A DNA stretch of 64,000 nucleotides, taken from contig NZ_LN555523.1 in assembly GCF_900015215.1 (NCBI RefSeq), positions 606,912 to 670,911 of the forward strand. Reading direction: 5' to 3'. The stretch is from Romboutsia ilealis. GTDB lineage: Bacteria; Bacillota; Clostridia; Peptostreptococcales; Peptostreptococcaceae. Shown one piece after another: positions 19,360 to 28,335 of the stretch (the first letter of the stretch is position 1; each line of letters starts with the position of its first letter). Under the pieces are notes generated by a model. It had not been told where the DNA came from, did not search any database, and was given only the letters and a program-made list of their open reading frames with translations. Both the position numbers and the translations under genes were made by a program.

Positions 19360-20760
19360 ATGCAAAAACAATTTGTAACAATCAAAGAATTATACAGAAA
19401 TAAAGAAGAGTATATAGGGAAAACTGTAAAAGTAGCTGGATGGATAAGAACATCTAGAGCTTCTAAAAACTTCGGATTTGTAGAATTAAACGACGGAAGT
19501 TTCTTTAAAAATATGCAAATAGTTTTATCTGATGAAAAATTAGAAAACTTCAAAGAAATAACTAAACTTCCAATAAGTTCATCAATACTTGTTGAAGGGG
19601 AATTAGTATCTACAGAAGGTGCTAAGCAACCAGTTGAAATACAAGCTACTAACATAATATTAGAAGGTGAGTCAGATAGCTCATATCCGTTACAAAAGAA
19701 AAGACATACATTAGAATACTTAAGAACAATAGCTCATTTAAGACCAAGAAGTAACACTTTCTCTGCTGTATTTAGAGTAAGATCTTTAACAGCGTATGCT
19801 ATACACAAGTTCTTCCAAGATAGAAACTTCGTGTATTCTCACTCTCCAATAATAACAGGAAGTGACTGTGAAGGTGCAGGGGAAATGTTTAGATTAACTA
19901 CTATGGATTTAAATAACATTCCTAAAACTGAAGAAGGACATGTAGATTACTCTAAAGACTTCTTTGGAAAAGAAGCTAACTTAACAGTTAGTGGTCAGTT
20001 AAATGCTGAAATAATGGCACTTGCATTTAGAAATGTTTATACATTTGGACCAACATTTAGAGCAGAAAATTCTAACACAGTTAAACATGCATCTGAGTTC
20101 TGGATGGTAGAGCCAGAAATAGCTTTTGCAGATTTAGAAGACAACATGGAATTAGCTGAAGATATGATAAAATATATCATAAACTATGTAATGGAAAATG
20201 CTCCAGAAGAAATGGAATTCTTCAACAACTTTGTTGACAAAGGATTAATAGAAAGATTAACAAACGTTGTAAATTCTGAATTCAAGAGATTACCATACAC
20301 AGAAGCTATAGAATTATTACAAAAATCAGGACATAAGTTTGAATTCCCGGTGGAGTGGGGATGTGACTTACAAACTGAGCACGAAAGATACTTAACAGAA
20401 GAAATAATAAAAGGACCAGTTTTCGTAACTGATTATCCAAAAGATATAAAAGCTTTCTATATGAGATTAAATCCAGATGGAAAAACTGTTAGAGCTACAG
20501 ACTTATTAGTTCCTGGTATAGGAGAAATAATAGGTGGATCTCAAAGAGAAGAAAGATATGACGTATTATTAGATAGAATAAAAGAATTAGGATTAAACGA
20601 AGAAGATTACTGGTGGTATTTAGAACTTAGAAAGTTCGGTACTGCTACACATTCTGGTTTCGGTTTAGGATTTGAAAGAATGTTAATGTACTTAACAGGA
20701 ATGCAAAACATAAGAGATGTTATACCATTCCCAAGAACTCCTAAGAATGCTGAATTCTAA
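19360..20760 (+). CDS. asnS: Asparaginyl-tRNA synthetase
   Basis: It charges tRNA-Asn with asparagine. The 466-residue class IIb enzyme has an N-terminal OB-fold anticodon-binding domain (about 8-105, [20 protein letters not shown]) and a C-terminal catalytic core. Motif 2 is [20 protein letters not shown] and motif 3 is [15 protein letters not shown]. The Asn-type insertion and length fit AsnRS rather than AspRS, and the AAC T-box specifier agrees. The start ATG 19360 follows AGGAGG. It is monocistronic with its own terminator. Confidence 0.96.
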   Translation: MQKQFVTIKELYRNKEEYIGKTVKVAGWIRTSRASKNFGFVELNDGSFFKNMQIVLSDEKLENFKEITKLPISSSILVEGELVSTEGAKQPVEIQATNIILEGESDSSYPLQKKRHTLEYLRTIAHLRPRSNTFSAVFRVRSLTAYAIHKFFQDRNFVYSHSPIITGSDCEGAGEMFRLTTMDLNNIPKTEEGHVDYSKDFFGKEANLTVSGQLNAEIMALAFRNVYTFGPTFRAENSNTVKHASEFWMVEPEIAFADLEDNMELAEDMIKYIINYVMENAPEEMEFFNNFVDKGLIERLTNVVNSEFKRLPYTEAIELLQKSGHKFEFPVEWGCDLQTEHERYLTEEIIKGPVFVTDYPKDIKAFYMRLNPDGKTVRATDLLVPGIGEIIGGSQREERYDVLLDRIKELGLNEEDYWWYLELRKFGTATHSGFGLGFERMLMYLTGMQNIRDVIPFPRTPKNAEF

Positions 20761-20814
20761 TAATTAAATAGATTTATAAAGTAACTTTATGAATATAAGA
20801 TTTACTTTTAAAAT

Positions 20815-20850
20815 AAAAACACATTGATGAAATAGTCAATGTGTTTTTAT
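20815..20850 (+). terminator. Terminator of asnS
   Basis: A 13-bp stem AAAAACACATTGA (20815-20827) pairs with 20836-20848 and ends in T-rich sequence. Confidence 0.88.
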
Positions 20851-20912
20851 TTTATATAAAGTTATTCATTATAGATTTAATAAAAAGAAGATTAATATGC
20901 CTTTACATTTTG

Positions 20913-20952
20913 TTGACTTTTATCTTAAATAAATATACTCTATTAATAGAGT
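20913..20952 (+). promoter_or_regulatory. Candidate promoter overlapped by a perfect palindrome
   Basis: TTGACT (20913-20918) precedes TATACT (20934-20939, 15-bp spacer) or TACTCT (20936, 17-bp spacer). The perfect 16-bp palindrome ACTCTATTAATAGAGT (20937-20952) covers the -10 region and looks like an operator. Confidence 0.5.
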
Positions 20953-21078
20953 CAGTCGATTAGATGATAAAATGTTAATAAAAAATCATAGGGGGAGTTT
21001 TATAAGAATCTATGTTAGAGAGCCTATAAATAGATTTACCAACCTATATGGTATAAATTTTTCTTTTATAGGCTTTTT
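20953..21078 (+). ncRNA. Structured leader or small RNA ending in a terminator
   Basis: Downstream of the palindrome the sequence contains GGGGGAG at 20991 and a 10-bp stem AGCCTATAAA (21021-21030) with 21065-21074 followed by five T. A small inner hairpin ACCA...TGGT lies in the loop. No known riboswitch was recognised. No intact reading frame follows. Confidence 0.35.
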
Positions 21079-21170
21079 GGGCATTACTCATAAAGACATC
21101 ATTAGTTAGTTCTACTATTATAAATATAGCATTAGTTATTATATTTGGGGTTAGTTTAATATTATACTGA
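21072..21170 (+). pseudogene. Possible C-terminal remnant of a membrane transporter
   Basis: A 32-codon frame after a stop at 21069 encodes a hydrophobic tail, AFWALLIKTSLVSS then INIALVIIFGVSLILY, ending at TGA 21168-21170. It looks like the last helix of a small transporter of the LysE kind. There is no start, and the terminator T run lies inside it. The call is weak; AT-rich sequence can look hydrophobic by chance. Confidence 0.25.
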
Positions 21171-21240
21171 TATAATATTGGTAGATTAAGGTACAAAAGA
21201 AAACTTATTTATAGTTTTATAGTTTTTTTAGGGAGGGTAT

Positions 21241-21969
21241 ATGGAGTTAAGTAAGAGAATTAAAGAATATTGGAATAAAAGAAGTGATGAATTTTGTACA
21301 TTACGTATATCGGAGCTAAATAGTATAAAAAAAGATTTATGGCTAAATGAGATAAAGAGAAATATAGAAGATATAGATGATAAGAAATTTAAAATATTAG
21401 ACATCGGAACTGGAACTGGTTTTTTTGCAATTATATTATCGTCTTTAGGGCATGAAGTTGTAGGCATAGATTTATGTGAAAATATGATTGATAACGCAAA
21501 TAAAACAGCTAAATTGTTAGGATATGATATTAATTTTAAGGTAATGGATGCTCAAAATTTAGATTTTGAAGATAATTTTTTTGATATTATAATTTCACGA
21601 AATTTAACATGGACTCTACCAGATGCTGAAGAAGCTTATAAAGAGTGGTACAGAGTGCTTAAAAAGGATGGCAGATTAGTAAATTTTGATGCTGATTATG
21701 GTAAAGTATCTTTTTCAGAAGAAGCTAAAACATTAGATTCTAATCATGCTCATAATAAAATAAAAAATGAAGTTTTAAAAGAGTGCGATATGATAAAAGA
21801 TAATTTAAATATAAGCAAAAAAATAAGACCAAATTGGGATCTTACTACATTAGATAAAATTGGTTTTTTAAATTGCAAAAGTGATATAAATGTAAGTGAT
21901 CGTATCTATGCTGATAAAGATGAACTATGTAATCCTACAAAAATGTTTAGTATAAATGCTAGTAAATAA
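21241..21969 (+). CDS. Class I SAM-dependent methyltransferase
   Basis: This 242-residue protein has a UbiE/BioC-like methyltransferase_11 fold. Motif I is ILDIGTGTGFFAI (about 56-68), followed by the acidic end of strand 2 VVGIDLCENMI, then DAQNLDFEDNFFDIIISRN and WYRVLKKDGRLVNFD. The start ATG 21241 follows AGGGAGGG. Substrate unknown. It lies directly upstream of nikABCDE but a hairpin separates them; the association with metal uptake is positional only. Confidence 0.85.
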   Translation: MELSKRIKEYWNKRSDEFCTLRISELNSIKKDLWLNEIKRNIEDIDDKKFKILDIGTGTGFFAIILSSLGHEVVGIDLCENMIDNANKTAKLLGYDINFKVMDAQNLDFEDNFFDIIISRNLTWTLPDAEEAYKEWYRVLKKDGRLVNFDADYGKVSFSEEAKTLDSNHAHNKIKNEVLKECDMIKDNLNISKKIRPNWDLTTLDKIGFLNCKSDINVSDRIYADKDELCNPTKMFSINASK

Positions 21970-22025
21970 ATTCAATCATTATATATAATAAGATTTTATA
22001 AAACAGATTAATATAATACTATACG

Positions 22026-22064
22026 AAAATGTGTCAAGATAATAAATGATTGACACATTTTTAT
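22026..22064 (+). terminator. Terminator of the methyltransferase gene
   Basis: A 12-bp perfect stem AAAATGTGTCAA (22026-22037) pairs with 22050-22061 and runs into T-rich sequence. Its right arm contains TTGACA, which could also be the -35 of the nik operon promoter (TGATAC 17 bp downstream). Confidence 0.7.
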
Positions 22065-22158
22065 CATTTTTGTGATACAATTATTACATAATTTTATATT
22101 TGTATAAGTAAATAGCCAAATAAAAAGGGAGAAACAATTATAAATGAGGGAAGATAAA

Positions 22159-23757
22159 ATGGGGTTTAAAAAATTAAGAGTTACAGCATTAAGTGCCATA
22201 ATGTGTTTTTCACTAGTTGGATGTAGTTCAAAAACACAAGACACACAAGTAAAAGGGGTTAAAGATGAAATAGTATATGCTAGTACAAAAGATATTAGGG
22301 ATATAAATCCACATCTTTATAGTGGTGAAATGGCAGCACAAAATATGGTATTTGAGTCTCTTGTAAAAAATACCGATAATGGTGTGGAACCTTGGTTAGC
22401 TAAATCATGGGATATATCAGATAATGGATGTGAGTATACTTTTTATTTAAGGGATGATGTAAAATTTACAGATGGAGAGGTATTTAATGCTGAAGTAGTA
22501 AAAATGAACTTTGATGCAATTATAGAAAATGTTGAGCGACATAATTGGCTAGATTTAGTAAATGAAATAAAGTCCACAGAAGTAGTTGATGAATATGTTT
22601 TTAAATTAACTTTAGCTCATCCATATTATCCCACATTAGAGGAATTAGCTTTAACCAGACCATTTAGAATGTTATCACCAAACTGTTTTATAAATGGAAG
22701 CACTAAAGATGGTATAAATGGATATATAGGAACTGGTCCATGGATATTATCTGAGCATAAAGAGAATCAATATGCAATATTTACAGCTAATAAAGACTAC
22801 TATGGTGAAAAATCAAAAACAAGTTCTATAAAGTGGAAGGTTATGACAGATCATCAAACGATATTATTAGCTTTAGAAAAAGGTGAAATAGATTTAATAT
22901 TTGGTTCTGATGGAGATATGATAGACTTAGATTCATTTAAAGCTTTAGAAGAACAAGGTAAATATATAACTGAAATGAGTGACCCAGTGGCATCTAGAGC
23001 AATATTGTTAAACTCTAATAAAGAGATAACCAGTGATTTAAAAGTTAGAGAAGCTTTACAATATGCTGTAGATAAAGAAACTATAGCACAAGGTGTATTA
23101 AATGGAACAGAAACTGTTGCAGATACATTAATGTCTAAAACAGTACCATATTGTGACTTAAATTTAGAAGCGCGTAGATATAATGTAGAAAAAGCAAATG
23201 AATTACTTGAGAAATCAGGATGGAAAATGAGTTCTGATGGATATAGATATAAAAATGATAAAAAATGTTCTATAGAACTTTACTACAACTGTGATAATGC
23301 ACAAGAAGGAACTATAAGTGAATACTTACAAAGTGACTTTAAGGCAGTAGGTGTAGAATTAAAAGTAATAGGTGAAGAAAAACAATCTTTCCTTGATAGA
23401 CAAAAATCAGGTGAATTTGATGTTCAATATTCATTATCTTGGGGAACTCCTTATGATCCACAATCTTATGTATCATCTTTTAGAACACCAGCACATGGTG
23501 ATTATCAAGCACAATCTGGTTTAGAAAATAAAGCGTGGCTAGATGAAACTATAACTAATCTTATGATAGAAGTAGATGAATCTATTCGTACTCAAATGTA
23601 CAGTGATATATTTACATATATACATGAGCAAGCAATATATATACCGCTTACATACTCAAGAACAAAAGCAGTACATGTTCCTAATTTAAAAGGAGTTGAG
23701 TTTAATCCTTCCCAATATGAAATACCATTTGAAAAAATGTATTTTGAAGAAAATTAA
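22159..23757 (+). CDS. nikA: Nickel ABC transporter substrate-binding lipoprotein NikA
   Basis: It captures extracellular nickel, probably as a small chelate, and hands it to NikBC. The SBP_bac_5 protein of 532 residues has a lipoprotein signal MGFKKLRVTALSAIMCFSLV followed by GC at the lipobox. Strong NikA-specific similarity from memory of the E. coli protein: INPHLYSGEMAAQNMVFESL, VERHNWLDL, LALTRPFRMLSP, GYIGTGPWILSEHKENQYA, and SWGTPYDPQSYVSSFR with AHGDYQAQSGL. The arginine-containing and histidine-containing segments that bind the nickel complex in E. coli NikA are present. ATG 22159 is chosen because GAGGGAAG lies just before it; ATG 22144 in frame is the alternative. Confidence 0.87.
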   Translation: MGFKKLRVTALSAIMCFSLVGCSSKTQDTQVKGVKDEIVYASTKDIRDINPHLYSGEMAAQNMVFESLVKNTDNGVEPWLAKSWDISDNGCEYTFYLRDDVKFTDGEVFNAEVVKMNFDAIIENVERHNWLDLVNEIKSTEVVDEYVFKLTLAHPYYPTLEELALTRPFRMLSPNCFINGSTKDGINGYIGTGPWILSEHKENQYAIFTANKDYYGEKSKTSSIKWKVMTDHQTILLALEKGEIDLIFGSDGDMIDLDSFKALEEQGKYITEMSDPVASRAILLNSNKEITSDLKVREALQYAVDKETIAQGVLNGTETVADTLMSKTVPYCDLNLEARRYNVEKANELLEKSGWKMSSDGYRYKNDKKCSIELYYNCDNAQEGTISEYLQSDFKAVGVELKVIGEEKQSFLDRQKSGEFDVQYSLSWGTPYDPQSYVSSFRTPAHGDYQAQSGLENKAWLDETITNLMIEVDESIRTQMYSDIFTYIHEQAIYIPLTYSRTKAVHVPNLKGVEFNPSQYEIPFEKMYFEEN

Positions 23758-23774
23758 GAGATTAATACATTAAT

Positions 23775-23804
23775 AAACTGAGATATTTATATCTCAGTTT
23801 TTAC
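23775..23804 (+). terminator. Intra-operon hairpin after nikA
   Basis: A 12-bp inverted repeat AAACTGAGATAT (23775-23786) with 23789-23800 followed by TTTTTAC. It probably gives partial termination, so that the binding protein is made in excess of the permease. Confidence 0.7.
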
Positions 23805-23899
23805 TTATAGATATAATAATAAGTGGTTTTGAGATGAGATTATAGTTTTATAATTGTATATTTAAAATGTATTTAGATAGATACAGAAAGGAAGATAAT

Positions 23900-24829
23900 A
23901 TGAGAGGCTTTATTATTAAAAGATTAATAAGTATGATCCCGATTTTAATAGGTATATCATTTTTATCATTTGTAATCATAAACTTAAGCCCAAGTGACCC
24001 AGCTGAGGTTGCTCTTCGTGTTAATGAAATAGTTCCAACAGAAACAGCGATACAACAAATGAGAGAAGAATTAAATTTAAATGCACCATTTTTTGAAAGG
24101 TATATAACATGGTTAAAAGATAGTTTACAAGGGAATTTTGGAAATAGTTATGTAAATAAAAAGCCAGTGGCAGATGAAATAGGGCAAGCTCTACCAGCGA
24201 CAATTAAACTATCAGTAGTGGCTTTAGCTATTACTATATCAGTTAGTGTGAGTGTAGGTGTACTATGTGCTGTATATGAGGGAAGTATAATAGATAAAAT
24301 GATTAGATCTTTTGTATTTTTAGGAACAGCAATGCCTAGTTTCTGGATTGGATTATTATTAATGTGGTTATTTGCAGTTAAGTTAGATTTATTACCAACT
24401 AGTGGTATGGAAACTGCAAGCTCTATTATATTACCTGCAATTACTTTATCACTAACATATATCTCAACATATATAAGACTTATAAGAAACAATATGATAA
24501 AAAATAAAAAAGAAAATTATGTGCTTTATGCCAGAGCTAGAGGTCTTAAAGAAAGTACAATAATGAAACATATATTTAAGAATTCTCTACAATCTTCATT
24601 AACTGCATTAGGTATGTCTGTGCCAAAGCTAATAGCAGGTACTGTGGTAGTAGAAAATATCTTTGCATGGCCTGGAGTAGGTAGATTATGTGTAGATGCT
24701 ATTTATAATCGAGATTTTCCAGTTATACAAGCGTATATATTAATTATGGCAGTAATGTTTGTAGTATGTAATCTATTAGTAGACATAGTATCGGTAATAA
24801 TAGACCCAAGAATGAGAGGTGCAGCATAG
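23900..24829 (+). CDS. nikB: Nickel ABC transporter permease NikB
   Basis: One of the two membrane subunits of the nickel importer. The 309-residue protein has six membrane segments and the DppB/OppB pattern: RLISMIPILIGISFLSFVII at the N-terminus, a cytoplasmic EAA loop around YARARGLKESTIMKHIFKNS, and ENIFAWPGVGRLCVDAI near the end. The start ATG 23900 follows AAAGGAAG; an upstream frame extension from 23867 has no ribosome binding site. nikC begins one base after its stop. Confidence 0.87.
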   Translation: MRGFIIKRLISMIPILIGISFLSFVIINLSPSDPAEVALRVNEIVPTETAIQQMREELNLNAPFFERYITWLKDSLQGNFGNSYVNKKPVADEIGQALPATIKLSVVALAITISVSVSVGVLCAVYEGSIIDKMIRSFVFLGTAMPSFWIGLLLMWLFAVKLDLLPTSGMETASSIILPAITLSLTYISTYIRLIRNNMIKNKKENYVLYARARGLKESTIMKHIFKNSLQSSLTALGMSVPKLIAGTVVVENIFAWPGVGRLCVDAIYNRDFPVIQAYILIMAVMFVVCNLLVDIVSVIIDPRMRGAA

Positions 24830-24830
24830 G

Positions 24831-25661
24831 ATGAAGTTTTTTGATAGATTTAAAAAAGATAAGTTGGGCGTATTAAGCTTGATAGTTATACTATCTGTAT
24901 GTTTAGCAGGAATTCTAGCACCATTAATTGCACCGCATGATCCAACCGCTGTAGATATTAAGTCTAAGCTTTTAGGCATGAGTTTAGCTTATCCATTTGG
25001 TACAGATCAATTAGGCAGGTGCGTATTTTCAAGATTATTATACGGAATTAGGACTACTGTATTTTTGTCATTAATCGCTATGGTGGCTACTATAGTTATA
25101 GGTACGGTATTAGGTATGATAGCAGGATTATTTAGAGGTTGGGTAGATGAATTAATTATGAGAATCTGTGACATCATGCTTTCATTCCCAAGTGAAGTTA
25201 TGATATTAGCTATAGTAGGTATACTTGGTAGTGGTATATCGAATATAGTTATTGCCAATATAATTGCAAAATGGGCATGGTACACTCGTATGATTAGATC
25301 CATAGTTATTCAATATGTGGATAAAAATTATATAAAATTTGCAAAGGTATCTGGATGTAGTAATTTACATATAATTAGAAAACATTTAATTCCAGGGACT
25401 ATAGGCGAGATAGTAGTATTAGCTACTTTAGATACAGGATGGGTTATATTGAATATTTCTGCTTTATCATTTTTAGGTTTGGGAGTACAAGCTCCAACTC
25501 CTGAGTGGGGAATGATGCTTAGTGAAGCTAAAAATATTATGACAATTTATCCACAACAAATGTTACCAGCTGGACTTGCTATTTTAGTTATAGTTGCTGC
25601 TTTTAATTTCTTAGGAGATAGCTTACAAGAAGCGCTAAATCCTAAAAAGAGTATGAATTAA
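24831..25661 (+). CDS. nikC: Nickel ABC transporter permease NikC
   Basis: The second membrane subunit, 276 residues, DppC/OppC type: an N-terminal helix and extracellular loop APLIAPHDPTAVDIKSKL, the PFGTDQLGRCVFSRLLYGIR signature, an EAA loop with FAKVSGCSNLHIIRKHLIPG, and FLGLGVQAPTPEWGMMLSEA. The start is ATG 24831, immediately after the nikB stop, with AGAGGTG overlapping the end of nikB. Confidence 0.87.
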   Translation: MKFFDRFKKDKLGVLSLIVILSVCLAGILAPLIAPHDPTAVDIKSKLLGMSLAYPFGTDQLGRCVFSRLLYGIRTTVFLSLIAMVATIVIGTVLGMIAGLFRGWVDELIMRICDIMLSFPSEVMILAIVGILGSGISNIVIANIIAKWAWYTRMIRSIVIQYVDKNYIKFAKVSGCSNLHIIRKHLIPGTIGEIVVLATLDTGWVILNISALSFLGLGVQAPTPEWGMMLSEAKNIMTIYPQQMLPAGLAILVIVAAFNFLGDSLQEALNPKKSMN

Positions 25662-25676
25662 AGGAAGGTAGAAGCT

Positions 25677-26495
25677 ATGAATTTATTAGAAGTTAAAAAT
25701 CTTAAGGTTATAGATAAAGAGGATAAAAAAGAGATTGTAAAAGGGGTTAGTTTTAAAGTAGAAAAGAATATGTGTCTAGGTATTGTTGGAGAAAGTGGAA
25801 GTGGTAAATCTATGACTGCCAAAGCCATAGTAGGATTAATTAGTTCAAATTTAAAAATAGAAGGTTATGCTGTATTTGATGAAAATATAGATTTATTCAA
25901 TATAAAAAAAGATAAATTACGCAAAATAAGAGGTCAAAGAATCTGTATGATATTACAAGATGCAATGTCAGTCTTTGATCCTCTATACACAGTAGGCTAT
26001 CAGATGATAGAGACTTTAGTAGAAAATAAAAATTTATCTAAAAAAGAAGCAAAGAAAGTTTCTATAAAGACTTTAGAAAAGATGAATATAAATGACCCAC
26101 AAGAAGTAGTAAAAAAATATCCTCATCAGTTGTCTGGAGGTATGTTACAAAGATGTATGATAGCATTATCACTATCTATGGAGCCGGATATCATTATTGC
26201 AGATGAACCAACTACTGCTCTAGATTCTATAAATCAACGTGAAGTAGTAGAAGTATTTAAAAGACTTAGAAATACTACAGGTACATCACTTATATTTATA
26301 TCTCATGACCTTGGTATAGTAAAATATTTGGCTCAAGATATATTAGTAATGAATAATGGAGAACAAGTAGAGTATGGTAGTGCAAAGGATATATTTACTA
26401 ATCCTAAGAGTCACTATACAAAGTATTTAATAAATGCAAGGTTAGAATTAACAGAGACATTTAATAAGTCTGTAAATAAGGGAGAAGCAGTTTAA
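25677..26495 (+). CDS. nikD: Nickel ABC transporter ATPase NikD
   Basis: A 272-residue ATPase of the OppD/NikD type: Walker A GESGSGKSMTAK, Q-loop MILQDAM, signature LSGGMLQRCMIALS, Walker B IIIADEPTTALD and H-loop FISHDLG. It is somewhat shorter than OppD, as NikD usually is. AAGGAAG precedes the ATG, and the stop overlaps the nikE start by one base. Confidence 0.87.
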   Translation: MNLLEVKNLKVIDKEDKKEIVKGVSFKVEKNMCLGIVGESGSGKSMTAKAIVGLISSNLKIEGYAVFDENIDLFNIKKDKLRKIRGQRICMILQDAMSVFDPLYTVGYQMIETLVENKNLSKKEAKKVSIKTLEKMNINDPQEVVKKYPHQLSGGMLQRCMIALSLSMEPDIIIADEPTTALDSINQREVVEVFKRLRNTTGTSLIFISHDLGIVKYLAQDILVMNNGEQVEYGSAKDIFTNPKSHYTKYLINARLELTETFNKSVNKGEAV

Positions 26496-27244
26496 TGTTT
26501 TTACAAGTAAAAGATATAAATAAAAGTTACAGAAAGTATGGAAAAATAGAAAAACAGCAAGTACTAAAGGACGTAAATTTTACAATTAAAGAAGGAGAAT
26601 GTGTAGGCTTAGTAGGCGAAAGTGGAAGTGGAAAAAGTACTTTAAGTAGATTAATATTAGGTTTAGAAAAGCCTGATAGTGGAAGGATTCTAATAGAAGA
26701 TTTGAATGTAAAAAAGTGGATAAAGGAAAATCAAGGTAAGATGAGTGTAGTGTTTCAAGATTATACATCATCAGCAAATCCTAATTTTACTGTAAAAGAA
26801 ATTATACTTGAACCTTTAAAGGTTTTAGGTAAAAAAGAAAATTTAGATAAAATAACTGAAGATTTACTAGATAAAGTTGGTTTAACGATAGATTTACTAG
26901 ATAGATATCCTCATGAATTAAGTGGAGGACAGTTACAAAGAGTTTGTATAGCTAGATCAATTTCCACAAAACCTAAGTTTATTGTACTTGATGAAGCAAT
27001 TAGCTCACTAGACGTATCTATACAAGCACAAATATTAGAGCTACTTAAAGACTTAAAAGATGAATTAAATATAACCTACTTATTTATAGCGCACGACTTA
27101 CAGGTAGTTACATATTTATGTGACAGGATTATATTTTTATATAGAGGTGAAGTAGTAGAAAATATTCATAGCTTAAATTTAGCATATGTAAAAAATTCTT
27201 ATGCAAAAAGGTTACTTAACTCAGTTATACCTTTTAGTATTTAA
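26495..27244 (+). CDS. nikE: Nickel ABC transporter ATPase NikE
   Basis: A 249-residue ATPase of the OppF/NikE type: Walker A GESGSGKSTLSR, Q-loop VVFQDYTSSANP, signature LSGGQLQRVCIARS, Walker B FIVLDEAISSLD (with the AISSLD variant common in NikE/DppF) and H-loop FIAHDLQ. It forms the heterodimer with NikD and is translationally coupled to it. Confidence 0.87.
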   Translation: MFLQVKDINKSYRKYGKIEKQQVLKDVNFTIKEGECVGLVGESGSGKSTLSRLILGLEKPDSGRILIEDLNVKKWIKENQGKMSVVFQDYTSSANPNFTVKEIILEPLKVLGKKENLDKITEDLLDKVGLTIDLLDRYPHELSGGQLQRVCIARSISTKPKFIVLDEAISSLDVSIQAQILELLKDLKDELNITYLFIAHDLQVVTYLCDRIIFLYRGEVVENIHSLNLAYVKNSYAKRLLNSVIPFSI

Positions 27245-27257
27245 TAAGGCTATAGAC

Positions 27258-27300
27258 ATCTCAAGTTGAATATTGTAAAATTTTGATTTGAGATATTTTA
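27258..27300 (+). terminator. Terminator of the nik operon
   Basis: A 7-bp stem ATCTCAA (27258-27264) with 27288-27294, a 23-base loop and ATTTTAC after it. The stem is weak. Confidence 0.5.
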
Positions 27301-27314
27301 CTTTTAAAATCTAG

Positions 27315-27361
27315 TTTTGACGTAATTTTGACATAGTTTTGACACAATTTTAAATTATAAT
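27315..27361 (+). promoter_or_regulatory. Phased 11-bp TTTTGAC repeats in front of the chelate transporter
   Basis: Three tandem 11-bp units, TTTTGACGTAA, TTTTGACATAG and TTTTGACACAA (27315-27347), are followed by a partial fourth and TATAAT (27356-27361). Each unit holds a -35-like TTGAC; the middle one is 17 bp from TAAATT (27351). Regular one-turn spacing suggests regulator binding. Confidence 0.5.
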
Positions 27362-27429
27362 ATTGTTAGCTTAAGATACTAAGTTAACGAATAGATAATA
27401 ATAATTATACAAGATTATAGGAGGTTAAA

Positions 27430-28335
27430 ATGAAAAAAATACTAGCATTAATTATAGCATTATCAATGTTTATAATATCAGGATGTAGCTCTCAACAAGA
27501 TAGAACGGTTACAGATAGAGAAGGAACAGAGGTAAACATACCGAAAAAAATAGAAAAAATAATATCAACAGCACCTTCAAATACAGAAGTATTAATGGCA
27601 TTAGGTTTAGGAGATAAACTAGTGGCTATAGATAAATATTCTACTGATATAGAAGGTGTAAATACAGAATTACCACAAATAGATTTCTCAAATCCAGATG
27701 CAGAAACTATAATAGGTTTAGAACCAGATATTGTTATAGCATCAGGTCACAATAAAACTGGCTCTACAGAAGATCCATTTAAAGCAATAAGTGAAGCAGG
27801 TATACCAGTAGTTTATATACCAAGTAGTGATAGTATAGATGGAATATATAAAGATATAGAGTTTATTGCTGAGGTTGTAAATGAAAAGTCAAAAGGTAAA
27901 GAAATAATAGATGATATGAAAGCACAAGTAGATGAAATAAAAGCTATAGGTGATACAATAGCTGATAAGAAATCAGTGTATTTCGAAATATCACCAGTAC
28001 CATACTTATCTAGTTTTGGAAAATCTACTTTCTTAAATGAAATGATAGAAATAATTGGAGCAGAAAATATATTTGCAAATGAAGATGGATGGATATCTCC
28101 AACTGCTGAAGCTATAATAGATGCAAATCCAGATGTAATAATAACTAATGCAGAATATATGGAAAACCCTACAGGTGAAATAAAATCTAGAAATGCTTGG
28201 GAAAATATAAATGCAATTAAGAATAATGAAGTTTACTTAGTAGATAAAAATGCATCTTCACGTCCATCTCAAAATGTAGTAAAAGCTTTAAAGCAAATGG
28301 CTGAGGCTGTATATCCGGAGCATTATGAAAAATAA
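27430..28335 (+). CDS. FecB/BtuF-type metal-chelate binding lipoprotein
   Basis: This 301-residue helical-backbone binding protein (Peripla_BP_2) starts with a lipoprotein signal ending IISGCSS. Typical segments are KIEKIISTAPSNTEVLMALG, then ETIIGLEPDIVIASGHN, and AIIDANPDVIITNAEYM. Such proteins deliver siderophores, heme, cobalamin or nickel chelates to a FecCD permease. The ligand cannot be read from sequence; the nik operon just upstream makes a nickel or cobalt chelate worth considering. It overlaps the permease start by 11 bp. Confidence 0.85.
   Translation: MKKILALIIALSMFIISGCSSQQDRTVTDREGTEVNIPKKIEKIISTAPSNTEVLMALGLGDKLVAIDKYSTDIEGVNTELPQIDFSNPDAETIIGLEPDIVIASGHNKTGSTEDPFKAISEAGIPVVYIPSSDSIDGIYKDIEFIAEVVNEKSKGKEIIDDMKAQVDEIKAIGDTIADKKSVYFEISPVPYLSSFGKSTFLNEMIEIIGAENIFANEDGWISPTAEAIIDANPDVIITNAEYMENPTGEIKSRNAWENINAIKNNEVYLVDKNASSRPSQNVVKALKQMAEAVYPEHYEK

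Noticed and set aside
22159..27244. Oligopeptide (Opp/Dpp) transporter instead of nickel transporter
   Set aside because: The binding protein matches NikA-specific segments along its length (for example INPHLYSGEMAAQNMVFESL and YIGTGPWILSEHKENQY), which is more than general SBP_bac_5 similarity.
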